64,000 nucleotides of DNA from Piscinibacter defluvii (GTDB lineage Bacteria; Pseudomonadota; Gammaproteobacteria; Burkholderiales; Burkholderiaceae_C): NCBI RefSeq assembly GCF_004011805.1, contig NZ_RCHJ01000014.1, positions 124,001 to 188,000 on the forward strand, given 5' to 3'. This document shows, piece after piece, positions 20,975 through 29,039 of this stretch. Under the pieces are notes generated by a model that ran no database searches, was not told where the DNA came from, and saw only the letters and a list, made by a program, of their open reading frames with translations. A program made the translations under genes and the position numbers. Numbering within the stretch: position 1 is the stretch's first letter; every line of letters starts with the position of its first letter.

Positions 20975-22216
20975 TCAGCGCCGCGCCAGGGCCTGCTCGA
21001 GGTCGTCGAGCACCTCGTCGAGGCGCTTGACCGCATGCGCCGGCGCACTGCGCACCGGCACCTGGCGCTCGGGCCGGCGCAGCAGGCGGCGCTGGCGGTC
21101 GTCGAGCACCTCGTCGTCGAAGGCGAGGCCGTGGCGGGCCAGCCGCGCCGCCAGTGCGCCGCGCTGCGAGCGCAGCTGCTCGCGCGTGCGCTGGTAGGCA
21201 TGTTCGGCCAGCCAGCGGCGCTGCGAGTAGCCGAAGGTGTTGGCGAGGAACATCTCCGGATCGCGCTGGTCGGGCTCGAACAGCAGGATGTCGGTGTCCG
21301 GGTGGCTGCGCTCGTAGCCCTTCATGCCGAGCTCCAGGCGCGAGTGGATCAGGGTGCGGAAGGTCTGCGACAGCACCACCGGCAGCCCGCCGTCGACCAG
21401 GCGCGGGATCTGCACCTCGCCGCTGGAGAGCACGCGGTGGCGCGGCGGGCGGGTCGCGTCGAAGGGCACCAGCGGGTTCAGGCAGATCAGCAGGTCCAGG
21501 CCCTCGTCGAGCAGCACCGAGGCGTGCAGCGTCTTCTTCAGCGCGCCGTCGACGTAGTAGCGCCCATCGATCTCCACCGGCGGGAACAGCCCGGGCAGCG
21601 CCGAGCTGGCCTGCACCGCCAGCGAGATCGGCACATGGTCCCAGCCGGGCTGGCCGAAGGGGGCGCTCTCGCCGCTGTCGAGGTCGGTGGCCACCAGCAC
21701 CAGCTTGCGCCGGAGTTCGCGGAAGTCGTTGCTGCGCCCGGCCAGCGCGAACTGGCGGCGCAGCTGGGTGTCGACGCGCCGGTTCGAGAACAGCCCGGTG
21801 GGCAAGGCGTGGCCGAGGTGCTCGAGCAGCATGGTCAGCGAGCGGCGCTTCACGCCGCCGACCCACAGGGCCTCGGCCGCGACGCGCGGCAGCGAGGCCA
21901 GGCGCGCCGCGAACTCGCCCCAGGCCGGGCGGATCAGCACCGAGGGCTCGAAGATGTCGTGCGCGGCGCCCTCGTTCTCGACGAACGAGCTGCACAGCTC
22001 GCGCGGGCTCATGCCGTTGGCCAGCCCGGCCGCGATGAAGCCGCCGGCCGACACGCCGACATAGGCCTGGCAATCCGCCAGGCGAAGCGTCGGGATGGCC
22101 TCGTCGAGCGCGCACAGCGCGCCGATCTCGTAGATCGCGCCGAGCGGCCCGCCACCGGCCAGCGCGAGCCCGATGCGGGCCCGTCGCCGAGGGGGCAACT
22201 GCTGCGGGGAAACCAT
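20975..22216 (-). CDS. Patatin-like phospholipase
   Basis: A 413-residue lipid acyl hydrolase of the patatin/RssA type. The oxyanion loop is LALAGGGPLGAIYEIGAL (residues 17-34) and the nucleophile elbow is GVSAG (about residue 55). The catalytic Asp is most likely in YYVDGALKKT. The C-terminal third is basic and Arg-rich, with no signal peptide, so the enzyme is probably cytoplasmic or peripheral at the inner membrane. TAGACT ends 5 nt before the ATG without a ribosome binding site. It is divergent from the small secreted protein gene, 59 bp apart. Confidence 0.9.
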   Translation of the reverse strand: MVSPQQLPPRRRARIGLALAGGGPLGAIYEIGALCALDEAIPTLRLADCQAYVGVSAGGFIAAGLANGMSPRELCSSFVENEGAAHDIFEPSVLIRPAWGEFAARLASLPRVAAEALWVGGVKRRSLTMLLEHLGHALPTGLFSNRRVDTQLRRQFALAGRSNDFRELRRKLVLVATDLDSGESAPFGQPGWDHVPISLAVQASSALPGLFPPVEIDGRYYVDGALKKTLHASVLLDEGLDLLICLNPLVPFDATRPPRHRVLSSGEVQIPRLVDGGLPVVLSQTFRTLIHSRLELGMKGYERSHPDTDILLFEPDQRDPEMFLANTFGYSQRRWLAEHAYQRTREQLRSQRGALAARLARHGLAFDDEVLDDRQRRLLRRPERQVPVRSAPAHAVKRLDEVLDDLEQALARR

Positions 22217-22221
22217 GGCTC

Positions 22222-22227
22222 AGTCTA
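22222..22227 (-). promoter_or_regulatory. -10-like box 5 nt before the patatin gene
   Basis: TAGACT on the minus strand ends 5 nt before the ATG at 22216. No Shine-Dalgarno sequence is present. An identical hexamer stands in front of the divergent gene at 22276. Confidence 0.4.
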
Positions 22228-22262
22228 GGCCGGCGGGGGCTGCAGGTTTCGGGGCGGGCGTC

Positions 22263-22268
22263 TAGACT
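22263..22268 (+). promoter_or_regulatory. -10-like box 7 nt before the divergent small-protein gene
   Basis: TAGACT ends 7 nt before the ATG at 22276 and no Shine-Dalgarno sequence is present, a leaderless configuration mirrored by the patatin gene on the other strand. Confidence 0.4.
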
Positions 22269-22275
22269 GCGGCGC

Positions 22276-22686
22276 ATGAGCCCCGTCAAGGCCGGCGCTT
22301 GCCTCCTCGTGCTCGGCACGCTGTCGCCGACGGGGTTCGGGCAGGCGTTCATGCCCGCGCCGGGGCCGGCCGTGGCGCTGGAGACCTGCGTCGGCGCCGA
22401 GCGCTACCAGCTCAACGCGGGCAGCGACAGCGTGGTGCTCGACGACGCCGACCGCGACGGCGTGCAGGCCGCGCTGCTCGAGCGCTACCCGGCCTTCGGC
22501 CGGGACGGCTCGGCGGTCAGCGCGATCGTGCTGTGGCGCAAGCCCGATGTCGGCTGGGTCTACCTGGCGCTCAAGACCCACCCGGACAAGCCGGGCAAGG
22601 TCTGTTCCGCCGCCAGCTTCTCCGCCGGCGTGTTCGGCTTCTCGGCCGAACTCCAGCGCAAGTACTTCCTCGGAACGCGCAGCTGA
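22276..22686 (+). CDS. Hypothetical secreted protein
   Basis: A 136-residue protein with a probable N-terminal signal peptide (KAGACLLVLGTLSPTGFGQA, cleavage near residue 24). The mature part has two to three cysteines (ETCVGAERYQLNAGSD, GKVCSAASFSAG), which may form a periplasmic disulfide, and a YPAFGRDGSAVSAIVLWRKPDVGWVYLALKT stretch of beta character. I recognise no family. It ends 2 bp before the convergent phasin gene. Confidence 0.75.
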   Translation: MSPVKAGACLLVLGTLSPTGFGQAFMPAPGPAVALETCVGAERYQLNAGSDSVVLDDADRDGVQAALLERYPAFGRDGSAVSAIVLWRKPDVGWVYLALKTHPDKPGKVCSAASFSAGVFGFSAELQRKYFLGTRS

Positions 22687-22688
22687 AC

Positions 22689-23219
22689 TCAGGCCGCGGC
22701 CGACTTGCGCGCCGCGGCGCGCTTGGCGGCCGGCTTGGCGGCGCCGTTGGACTTCGTGGCCGTCGCGCGGGCCTTCTTCGCCGGCGCGGTGCCCGACAGC
22801 TTGGCCACCTGCGCGCTCAGTTCGTCGATGCGCTTGATCAGCGCTTCCACGTCCTTGGCCGAGGGCACGCCGAGCTTGTTCAGCGCCTTGGCGGTGCGCT
22901 CCTCGAAGATCGTCTCGAGCTTGTCCCAGTGCTGGCCGGCCTTGGCCTGCACTTCGCCGGCCATGCCGCTCATCTTGCTGGTGACGGCGCCGAGCTTCTC
23001 CTCGGCCACCGCCTGGGTCTTGCGCTGCAGCGACAGGCCTTCGTTGACGAGCGCCTCGAACACCTTGCCGCCTTCTTCCTGCGCCTTCGAGAAGGCGCCC
23101 ATGCCGGCCAGCCAGATCTGCTGGGCGGAATCCTTCACCGAGCCGGCCAGCGCGTTGTCGAGCAGGCTGCCGCTCGACGTGGCCTTCTTCTGCGCCATCT
23201 GCTTGAGCTTCTTGACCAT
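22689..23219 (-). CDS. Polyhydroxyalkanoate granule-associated protein (phasin, PhaI/PhaF type)
   Basis: A 176-residue phasin. Residues 20-115 are the phasin domain (SAQQIWLAGMGAFSKAQEEGGKVFEALVNEGLSL) with amphipathic helices, continuing into a leucine-zipper-like coiled coil (DVEALIKRIDELSAQVAKL, about 123-141). The C-terminus is a Lys/Ala tail resembling histone H1 (AKKARATATKSNGAAKPAAKRAAARKS), which in PhaF-type phasins binds DNA and helps segregate granules. This implies PHA storage in the organism, although phaC is not in the window. It is divergent from the fatty acyl reductase gene with about 200 bp between. Confidence 0.92.
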   Translation of the reverse strand: MVKKLKQMAQKKATSSGSLLDNALAGSVKDSAQQIWLAGMGAFSKAQEEGGKVFEALVNEGLSLQRKTQAVAEEKLGAVTSKMSGMAGEVQAKAGQHWDKLETIFEERTAKALNKLGVPSAKDVEALIKRIDELSAQVAKLSGTAPAKKARATATKSNGAAKPAAKRAAARKSAAA

Positions 23220-23418
23220 GGTGTACGTGTCCTTCGCGTGGTTCGATGCGTATCGACTATAGGCACCCCCTGTCGAGGAAGCAGCCTAATTCTCTAGTGA
23301 TCCGGCTCTACGCCCGGGGCGGCCCGCTCCGGGTAAGCGCGCAGCGTCGCGCCAGGGGCTTTCGACAAGAATAGGTGCAAACCCGTTCATCGATAGACCG
23401 TTCAGAGGAGACTCGCGC
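23220..23418. other. Divergent intergenic region between phasin and fatty acyl reductase genes
   Basis: This 199-bp gap must hold promoters for both directions. On the minus strand TATAGT occurs about 36 bp before the phasin start (plus coordinates near 23255-23260) but with no clear -35. On the plus strand GAGGAG precedes the reductase ATG by about 8 nt. No repeat or other gene is visible. Confidence 0.4.
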
Positions 23419-25413
23419 ATGCAGTATTTCGTCACCGGTGCCACCGGCTTCATCGGCCGGCGACTCGTCAAGACGCTGCTGGCGCGCCGGGGCGCGGTGG
23501 TGCACTTCCTTCTGCGCCCGGAGTCCGAGGGCAAGGTGCCGGAACTGCTCGCCTACTGGGGCGTGAGCAAGGCGCGCGCCGTGCCCGTGTACGGCGACCT
23601 CACCGGCAAGAAGCTCGGCGTGAGTGCCGAGGCACTGAAGGCGCTGAAGGGGCAGATCGATCACGTGTACCACCTCGCCGCGGTCTACGACCTCAAGGCC
23701 GACGAGGAGAGCCAGGTGCGCGCCAACATCGACGGCACGCGCAACACGGTCGAGTTCGCCAAGGCGATCGACGCGAAGCACTTCCACCACGTCAGCTCGA
23801 TCGCCGCCGCGGGCCTGTACGAAGGCGTGTTCCGCGAGGACATGTTCGACGAGGCCGAGGGCCTGGACCACCCGTACTTCATGACCAAGCACGAGAGCGA
23901 GAAGATCGTGCGCAAGGAGTGCAAGGTGCCGTGGACGGTCTACCGCCCGGCGCTGGTGGTGGGCGACTCCAAGACCGGCGAGATGGACAAGGTCGACGGG
24001 CCGTACTACTTCTTCAAGCTGATCCAGCGCATGCGGCAGATCCTGCCGCCGTGGATGCCGAGCATCGGCCTGGAAGGCGGGCGCGTGAACATCGTGCCGG
24101 TGGACTTCGTCGTCGCCGCGCTCGACCACATCAGCCACCACTACCACGCCAGCGGCAAGTGCTACCACCTGGTCGATCCGGTGGGCTACCGGGTCGGCGA
24201 CGTGCTCGACATCTTCTCCAAGGCCGCGCACGCGCCGAAGATGAACCTGTTCGTCAACGCGGCGCTGCTGGGCTTCATCCCCAAGAGCGTGAAGAAGGGG
24301 CTGATGGCGCTGGCGCCCGTGCGGCGTGTCTACCGCGCGGTGATGAAGGACCTCGGCCTGCCCGAGGACATCCTCAGCTTCGTCAACTACCCGACCCGCT
24401 TCGACCGGCGCGAGACCGACGCGGCGCTCAAGGGCAGCGGCATCGAGTGCCCGAACCTGCACGACTACGCCTGGCGGCTGTGGGACTACTGGGAGCGCCA
24501 CCTCGACCCGGCGCTCTTCATCGACCGCAGCCTCAAGGGCACGGTGGGCGGCAAGGTCGTGCTGGTGACCGGCGGCTCCTCGGGCATCGGCCTGGCGGCG
24601 GCCTGCAAGTTCGCCCAGGCGGGCGCGGTGACGATCATCTGCGCGCGCGATGCCGACAAGCTGGCCGAGGCCGTCAAGGAGATCAAGGCCTTCGCCGGCA
24701 AGGACGCGGCCGTGCACAGCTACAGCGTGGACATCGCCGACGAGGCGAGCTGCGCCGAGTTCATCAAGGCGCTGCACGAGCAGCACGGCGGCGTCGACTT
24801 CCTGATCAACAACGCCGGGCGCTCGATTCGCCGCGCGATCGAGTCGAGCTACGACCGCTTCCACGACTTCGAGCGCACGATGCAGCTGAACTACTTCGGC
24901 TGCCTGCGCGTGACGATGGGCCTGCTGCCGGGCATGGTGGCCAAGAAGAAGGGCCACGTGGTCAACATCAGCTCGATCGGCGTGCTGACCAACGCGCCGC
25001 GCTTCTCGGCCTACGTGGCCAGCAAGGCGGCGCTGGACGCCTGGACACGCTGCGCCGCCAGCGAGTACGCCGACGTCGGCGTCACCTTCACGACCATCAA
25101 CATGCCGCTGGTGCGCACGCCGATGATCGCGCCGACCAAGATCTACCAGAACGTGCCGACGCTCAGCCCCGAGGAGGCGGCCGACATGATCGCCCAGGCC
25201 TGCATCGACAAGCCGGTGCGCATCGCCACGCGCCTGGGCAACTTCGGCGAACTGCTGCACGCGGTGGCGCCGCGCGTGGCGCAGATCGTGATGAACACCA
25301 GCTTCCGCATGTTCCCCGACAGCGAGGCGGCCAAGGGCGAGAAGGGCGCCAAGCCGCAACTCAGCGCCGAGGCGGTGGCGCTGCAGCAGATGATGCGCGG
25401 CATCCACTTCTAG
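23419..25413 (+). CDS. Two-domain fatty acyl-CoA/ACP reductase (SDR fusion)
   Basis: A 664-residue fusion of two Rossmann domains. The N-terminal domain (residues 1 to about 370) is an extended SDR: VTGATGFIGRRLV at the start, HVSSIAAAGLYEG and the YFMTKHESEK catalytic Tyr-Lys. The C-terminal domain (about 375-660) is a classical SDR: VTGGSSGIGLAAA, INNAGRSIRR, ISSIGVLTNAPRFSAYVASK with Ser, Tyr and Lys. Length, domain order and long stretches (for example HVVNISSIGVLTNAPRFSAY) agree with the Marinobacter alcohol-forming fatty acyl reductase Maqu_2507 as I remember it. That enzyme reduces acyl-CoA or acyl-ACP through the aldehyde to a fatty alcohol, the first step towards wax esters. Substrate and direction here are inferred. 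No wax synthase gene is in the window. Confidence 0.85.
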   Translation: MQYFVTGATGFIGRRLVKTLLARRGAVVHFLLRPESEGKVPELLAYWGVSKARAVPVYGDLTGKKLGVSAEALKALKGQIDHVYHLAAVYDLKADEESQVRANIDGTRNTVEFAKAIDAKHFHHVSSIAAAGLYEGVFREDMFDEAEGLDHPYFMTKHESEKIVRKECKVPWTVYRPALVVGDSKTGEMDKVDGPYYFFKLIQRMRQILPPWMPSIGLEGGRVNIVPVDFVVAALDHISHHYHASGKCYHLVDPVGYRVGDVLDIFSKAAHAPKMNLFVNAALLGFIPKSVKKGLMALAPVRRVYRAVMKDLGLPEDILSFVNYPTRFDRRETDAALKGSGIECPNLHDYAWRLWDYWERHLDPALFIDRSLKGTVGGKVVLVTGGSSGIGLAAACKFAQAGAVTIICARDADKLAEAVKEIKAFAGKDAAVHSYSVDIADEASCAEFIKALHEQHGGVDFLINNAGRSIRRAIESSYDRFHDFERTMQLNYFGCLRVTMGLLPGMVAKKKGHVVNISSIGVLTNAPRFSAYVASKAALDAWTRCAASEYADVGVTFTTINMPLVRTPMIAPTKIYQNVPTLSPEEAADMIAQACIDKPVRIATRLGNFGELLHAVAPRVAQIVMNTSFRMFPDSEAAKGEKGAKPQLSAEAVALQQMMRGIHF

Positions 25414-25428
25414 GATGCCGGTGCGGCG

Positions 25429-25986
25429 TCAGTGCGGGGTGTCGCGCAGGTCGGCGAGCAGGCGCTGCATCAGCGCGAAGTAGCGGTCGTAGAAGGGACC
25501 GGCGGGAATCGTCTCCGAGCCGACCTTCACGAGCGACTCCTCGCTCGAGGACAGCGGCACCGAGATCGAGCCCAGCGCGCCCACCCCCAGCCCGGCGCTG
25601 GTGGAGGCGCGCTTGATCACGTAGCGGTCCTGCTGGGCCGACACGTAGGCGGTGGAGACCGCGCCGCCGGCGCCCTCGGGCACGCAGACCACGGTGAAGC
25701 TGATCTCCATGTGCACCGCGCCCTCGGGCTGGAAGCGCTTGCTGCCGTTGATCACGTCCGGGCGCGCCGTGCTCACCACGTAGCCCTGGCTCAGCAGCGC
25801 GCGGCGCGCGGCTTCGCACGTGTCGGCTACGCCGGCATCGAACAGGCGCGAGAAGGTCTCGTCGGGCTGGAAGCGCTCGTCCTGGTAGACCGAGGGCGTG
25901 CGGCCGTTGCCGAGCCCCGGCTGCCATGCGCAGCCGGCCAGCAGTGCGGCAGCGGCCGCCAGCGCGGCGCCTACAATTTGCCGCAC
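25429..25986 (-). CDS. DUF2242 lipoprotein
   Basis: A 185-residue lipoprotein. Starting at the GTG at 25986 gives [19 protein letters not shown], an ideal lipoprotein signal with Cys19 as the lipidated residue. An alternative ATG at 26016 adds ten residues and would overlap the argB start codon, which I consider less likely. The mature protein ([36 protein letters not shown] ... [18 protein letters not shown]) matches the DUF2242 family found in beta-proteobacteria; the function is unknown. It is convergent with the reductase gene (15-bp gap) and divergent from argB. Confidence 0.8.
   Translation of the reverse strand: MRQIVGAALAAAAALLAGCAWQPGLGNGRTPSVYQDERFQPDETFSRLFDAGVADTCEAARRALLSQGYVVSTARPDVINGSKRFQPEGAVHMEISFTVVCVPEGAGGAVSTAYVSAQQDRYVIKRASTSAGLGVGALGSISVPLSSSEESLVKVGSETIPAGPFYDRYFALMQRLLADLRDTPH
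25972..25977 (+). promoter_or_regulatory. -10 box for argB
   Basis: TACAAT (5 of 6) lies 37 bp before the argB ATG, inside the 5' end of the divergent DUF2242 gene. No good -35 is visible. GGAG at 26001-26004 serves as ribosome binding site. Confidence 0.4.
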
Positions 25987-26014
25987 TGCATCAATACTGC
26001 GGAGATCACCTGCC

Positions 26015-26935
26015 ATGAGTGGAAATTCTGCCTCGTCCACGGCGCTGCACGACCTTAGCCACATCGGGCCGCGCGACAAGGCCGAGATCCTGGCCCAGGC
26101 GCTGCCCTACATCCGCAAGTTCCACGGCAAGACCATCGTCATCAAGTACGGCGGCAATGCGATGACCGACCCGTCGCTGCAGCAGGACTTCGCCGAGGAC
26201 GTGGTGCTGCTCAAGCTGGTGGGCCTGAACCCGGTGGTGGTGCATGGCGGCGGGCCGCAGATCGACGAGGCGCTGGCCAAGGTCGGCAAGAAGGGCACCT
26301 TCATCCAGGGCATGCGCGTCACCGACGAGGAGACCATGGAGGTGGTCGAGTGGGTGCTCGCCGGCCAGGTGCAGCAGGACATCGTCGGCCTGATCAACGC
26401 CGCCGGCGGCAAGGCGGTCGGCCTGACCGGCCGCGACGGCGGGCTGATCCGCGCGCGCAAGCTGAAGATGGTCGACCAGAAGGACCCGAGCATCGAGCAC
26501 GACGTCGGCCAGGTCGGCGAGATCGAATCGATCGACCCGAGCGTGGTGAAGGCGCTGCAGGACGACCAGTTCATCCCGGTGATCTCGCCGCTGGGCTTCG
26601 GCAAGGACAACGAGAACTACAACATCAACGCCGACGTGGTGGCCGGCAAGCTGGCCGAGGTGCTGAAGGCCGAGAAGCTGATGATGCTGACCAACACGCC
26701 GGGCGTGCTCGACAAGGCCGGCAAGCTGCTGACCAACCTCTCGGCCCGCGAGATCGACGAGCTGTTCGCCGACGGCACGATCAGCGGCGGCATGCTGCCG
26801 AAGATCGGCTCGGCGCTGGATGCGGCCAAGAACGGCGTCAACACCGTGCACATCATCGACGGCCGCGTGCCGCACGCGATGCTCTTGGAGGTGCTGACCG
26901 ACCAGGCCTACGGAACGATGATTCGTTCCCACTGA
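26015..26935 (+). CDS. argB: Acetylglutamate kinase
   Basis: Second step of arginine synthesis: phosphorylation of N-acetylglutamate. The 306-residue protein has the amino-acid-kinase motifs IKYGGNAM (Lys and glycines for phosphate binding), [11 protein letters not shown] and the nucleotide-binding [31 protein letters not shown], plus ISGGMLPKI. The N-terminal extension ([23 protein letters not shown]) is the helix typical of arginine-inhibited hexameric forms, so feedback inhibition by arginine is likely. The ATG at 26015 is supported by the start of family similarity. A PP-loop gene follows after 1 bp. Confidence 0.96.
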   Translation: MSGNSASSTALHDLSHIGPRDKAEILAQALPYIRKFHGKTIVIKYGGNAMTDPSLQQDFAEDVVLLKLVGLNPVVVHGGGPQIDEALAKVGKKGTFIQGMRVTDEETMEVVEWVLAGQVQQDIVGLINAAGGKAVGLTGRDGGLIRARKLKMVDQKDPSIEHDVGQVGEIESIDPSVVKALQDDQFIPVISPLGFGKDNENYNINADVVAGKLAEVLKAEKLMMLTNTPGVLDKAGKLLTNLSAREIDELFADGTISGGMLPKIGSALDAAKNGVNTVHIIDGRVPHAMLLEVLTDQAYGTMIRSH

Positions 26936-26936
26936 G

Positions 26937-27602
26937 GTGGGCGGGCGCGCGTTCTTCAGCTGGAGCGGCGGCAAGGACTCGATGCTCGCGCTGCACCGCG
27001 CGCTCGGGTCGGGCTGGCGCGTCGAAGTGCTGCTGGCGATGTTCGACGAGACCGGCGAGCGCTCGCGCTCGCACGCGATCCCGCCGGCACTGATGCAGGC
27101 CCAGGCCGACTCGCTCGGGCTGCCGCTCGTGATGCGACGCGCCGGCTGGGCCGACTACGAGGCGGTGTTCACCGAACAGCTGCGCGCCTTCGCGGCGCAG
27201 GGCCTGACGCACGGCCTGTTCGGCGACATCGACCTGCAGCCGCACCGCGACTGGGAGGAAAAGGTGTGTGCGGGCGCCGGCCTGCAGGCCGTGCTGCCGC
27301 TGTGGCAGGCGCCACGCCGCGCGCTGGTCGACGAACTGCTGGCGCTGGGCTACCGCGCGCGGGTGGTCTGCGTGGATCGACGGTTCCTGGCGGCGGAGTT
27401 CTGCGGCCGCGAGTTCGACGCCGGATTCATCGCCGACCTGCCCGAGGGCGTGGACGCCTGCGGCGAGAACGGCGAGTTCCACACCTTCGTGTTCGACGGT
27501 CCGCGCTTCGCCCACCCGGTGCCGCACCGCGTGCAGGCACTGCACGAGATCCGCCCCGCGGCGCCGGCGCCGGGGCACTATGTCGTCGCGGAGCTGCGGT
27601 GA
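26937..27602 (+). CDS. Dph6-like PP-loop ATPase
   Basis: A 221-residue adenine nucleotide alpha hydrolase of the diphthine-ammonia-ligase-like group (TIGR00290 type). The PP-loop is SWSGGKDSMLALH at residues 8-20. Further group motifs are FGDIDLQPHRDWEEKVC, EFCGREFDAGFIADL and GENGEFHTFVFDGP. Bacteria have no diphthamide, so the substrate is unknown; tRNA or small-molecule amidation is conceivable. The GTG at 26937 is the only start that keeps the PP-loop at the usual place. It follows argB by 1 bp and overlaps the next gene by 4 bp (GTGA). Confidence 0.85.
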   Translation: MGGRAFFSWSGGKDSMLALHRALGSGWRVEVLLAMFDETGERSRSHAIPPALMQAQADSLGLPLVMRRAGWADYEAVFTEQLRAFAAQGLTHGLFGDIDLQPHRDWEEKVCAGAGLQAVLPLWQAPRRALVDELLALGYRARVVCVDRRFLAAEFCGREFDAGFIADLPEGVDACGENGEFHTFVFDGPRFAHPVPHRVQALHEIRPAAPAPGHYVVAELR

Positions 27603-28324
27603 AGCGCGGCCGCATCACCTGGCTGTTCGACCTCGACAACACGCTGCACGACGCCAGCCATGCGGCCTTCGCGCCCACCAGCCAGGCGATGACGGATTAC
27701 ATGATCGAGCACCTCGGGCTGGCGCCGCCGGCTGCCGCTGCGCTGCGCGTGCACTACTGGCAGCGCTACGGCGCCACGCTGCTCGGCCTGGTGCGCCACC
27801 ATGGCGTGAAGGCCGCGCATTTCCTCGAGCAGACGCATCGCCTGCCGGGGCTCGAGAGCCGGCTGCGCACCAGTGCGCATGACCGCGCCGCGCTGCGCCG
27901 GCTGCCCGGCCGCAAGCTGATCCTGACCAACGCTCCGCGCGCCTATGCGCTGCGCGTGCTCGACGCGCTGCGCCTGACGCGCGCCTTCGACGGCGTGCTC
28001 AGCATCGAGGACATGACGATGTTCGGCGAGCCCCGGCCCAAGCCCGACGCGCGCATGTTCCGCCACCTGCTGGCGCGGCTGAAGCTGCGCGCCGCCGACT
28101 GCGTGCTGGTGGAAGACACGCTGCAGCACCAGAAGGCGGCGTACGGGCTGGGCATGCGCACGGTGTGGATGCAGCGCTACCTCGACGGAAGGTTCAAGGG
28201 CACTTTGCGTGACGGAATCAACGACGGCCGGAAGACGCCGAAAGTTGGTGTTCACCCTTGCCTCTGTCCCCGGTACGTGTGTGCCAGAATCAAGTCGCTG
28301 CAGACGTTACGCGCCTTGCGATGA
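27599..28324 (+). CDS. HAD-superfamily pyrimidine 5'-nucleotidase
   Basis: A 241-residue haloacid-dehalogenase phosphatase. Motif I is FDLDNTLHDAS with the nucleophile Asp, motif II is ILTNAPRAYA, and motifs III/IV are GEPRPKPDARMF and CVLVEDTLQHQKAA. The alpha-helical cap after motif I is of the type seen in pyrimidine 5'-nucleotidases (SDT1-like) of beta-proteobacteria. The start GTG overlaps the stop of the PP-loop gene, and the stop overlaps the slmA ATG (ATGA). The last 30 residues are not conserved-looking. Confidence 0.87.
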   Translation: MKRGRITWLFDLDNTLHDASHAAFAPTSQAMTDYMIEHLGLAPPAAAALRVHYWQRYGATLLGLVRHHGVKAAHFLEQTHRLPGLESRLRTSAHDRAALRRLPGRKLILTNAPRAYALRVLDALRLTRAFDGVLSIEDMTMFGEPRPKPDARMFRHLLARLKLRAADCVLVEDTLQHQKAAYGLGMRTVWMQRYLDGRFKGTLRDGINDGRKTPKVGVHPCLCPRYVCARIKSLQTLRALR

Positions 28325-29022
28325 GCCACTCCACCGATCCGGCGTCAGTTCCTCCTGTCGAGACCGACGCCACGGTGGTACCCCCGGCGGCATCTGCCGA
28401 TGCGCTGGCCGAGGAGCCGGTGGCTGCTGCGGCCCCCACGCGCAAGCGCCCCAAGCCGGGCGAGCGCCGCATCCAGATCCTGCAGACCCTGGCCAGCATG
28501 CTCGAGCAGCCCGGGGCCGAGCGCATCACCACCGCGGCGCTGGCCGCCAAGCTGGATGTCTCCGAAGCGGCGCTGTACCGCCACTTCGCGAGCAAGGCGC
28601 AGATGTTCGAGGGCCTGATCGAGTTCATCGAGAGCAGCGTCTTCACGCTCGTCAACCAGATCGTCGAGCGCGAGGCCGATGCCGCGGTGCAGGTGCGCAA
28701 GGTGATCACCGTGCTGCTGCAGTTCGGCGAGAAGAACCCGGGCATGACACGTGTCATGGTCGGCGATGCGCTGGTGTTCGAGAACGACCGCCTGCTCGCG
28801 CGCATGAACCAGTTCTTCGAGCGCATCGAATCGCAGCTGCGCCAGAGCCTGCGCAGCCTGGCCGAAACGGCCGGCTCGGCCACGCCGACGGTCGACGCCA
28901 ATGCGCGCGCCTCCGCGTTGACCGCCTTCGCGGTCGGCCGGCTGCACCGCTACGCGCGCTCGGGCTTCAAGCGCAGCCCGACCGAACACCTCGACGCCGC
29001 GCTGGCGCTGTTCGTCGCCTGA
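28321..29022 (+). CDS. slmA: Nucleoid occlusion factor SlmA (TetR family)
   Basis: A 233-residue TetR-family DNA-binding protein that blocks FtsZ polymerisation over the nucleoid. After a 40-residue Ala/Pro/Glu-rich extension, the helix-turn-helix domain is RRIQILQTLASMLEQPGAERITTAALAAKLDVSEAALYRHFASKAQMFEGLI, a close match to SlmA rather than to drug-responsive TetR proteins. The ATG at 28321 is chosen over an upstream GTG because it overlaps the nucleotidase stop. In beta-proteobacteria slmA is often next to argB and this nucleotidase, as here. Confidence 0.92.
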   Translation: MSHSTDPASVPPVETDATVVPPAASADALAEEPVAAAAPTRKRPKPGERRIQILQTLASMLEQPGAERITTAALAAKLDVSEAALYRHFASKAQMFEGLIEFIESSVFTLVNQIVEREADAAVQVRKVITVLLQFGEKNPGMTRVMVGDALVFENDRLLARMNQFFERIESQLRQSLRSLAETAGSATPTVDANARASALTAFAVGRLHRYARSGFKRSPTEHLDAALALFVA

Positions 29023-29039
29023 GTCCCGTCCGTCCCGCG

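Noticed and set aside
26014-26017. ATG at 26016 (minus) as the DUF2242 start, overlapping the argB ATG.
   Set aside because: It would leave divergent genes with overlapping start codons; the GTG at 25986 gives a perfect lipoprotein signal instead.
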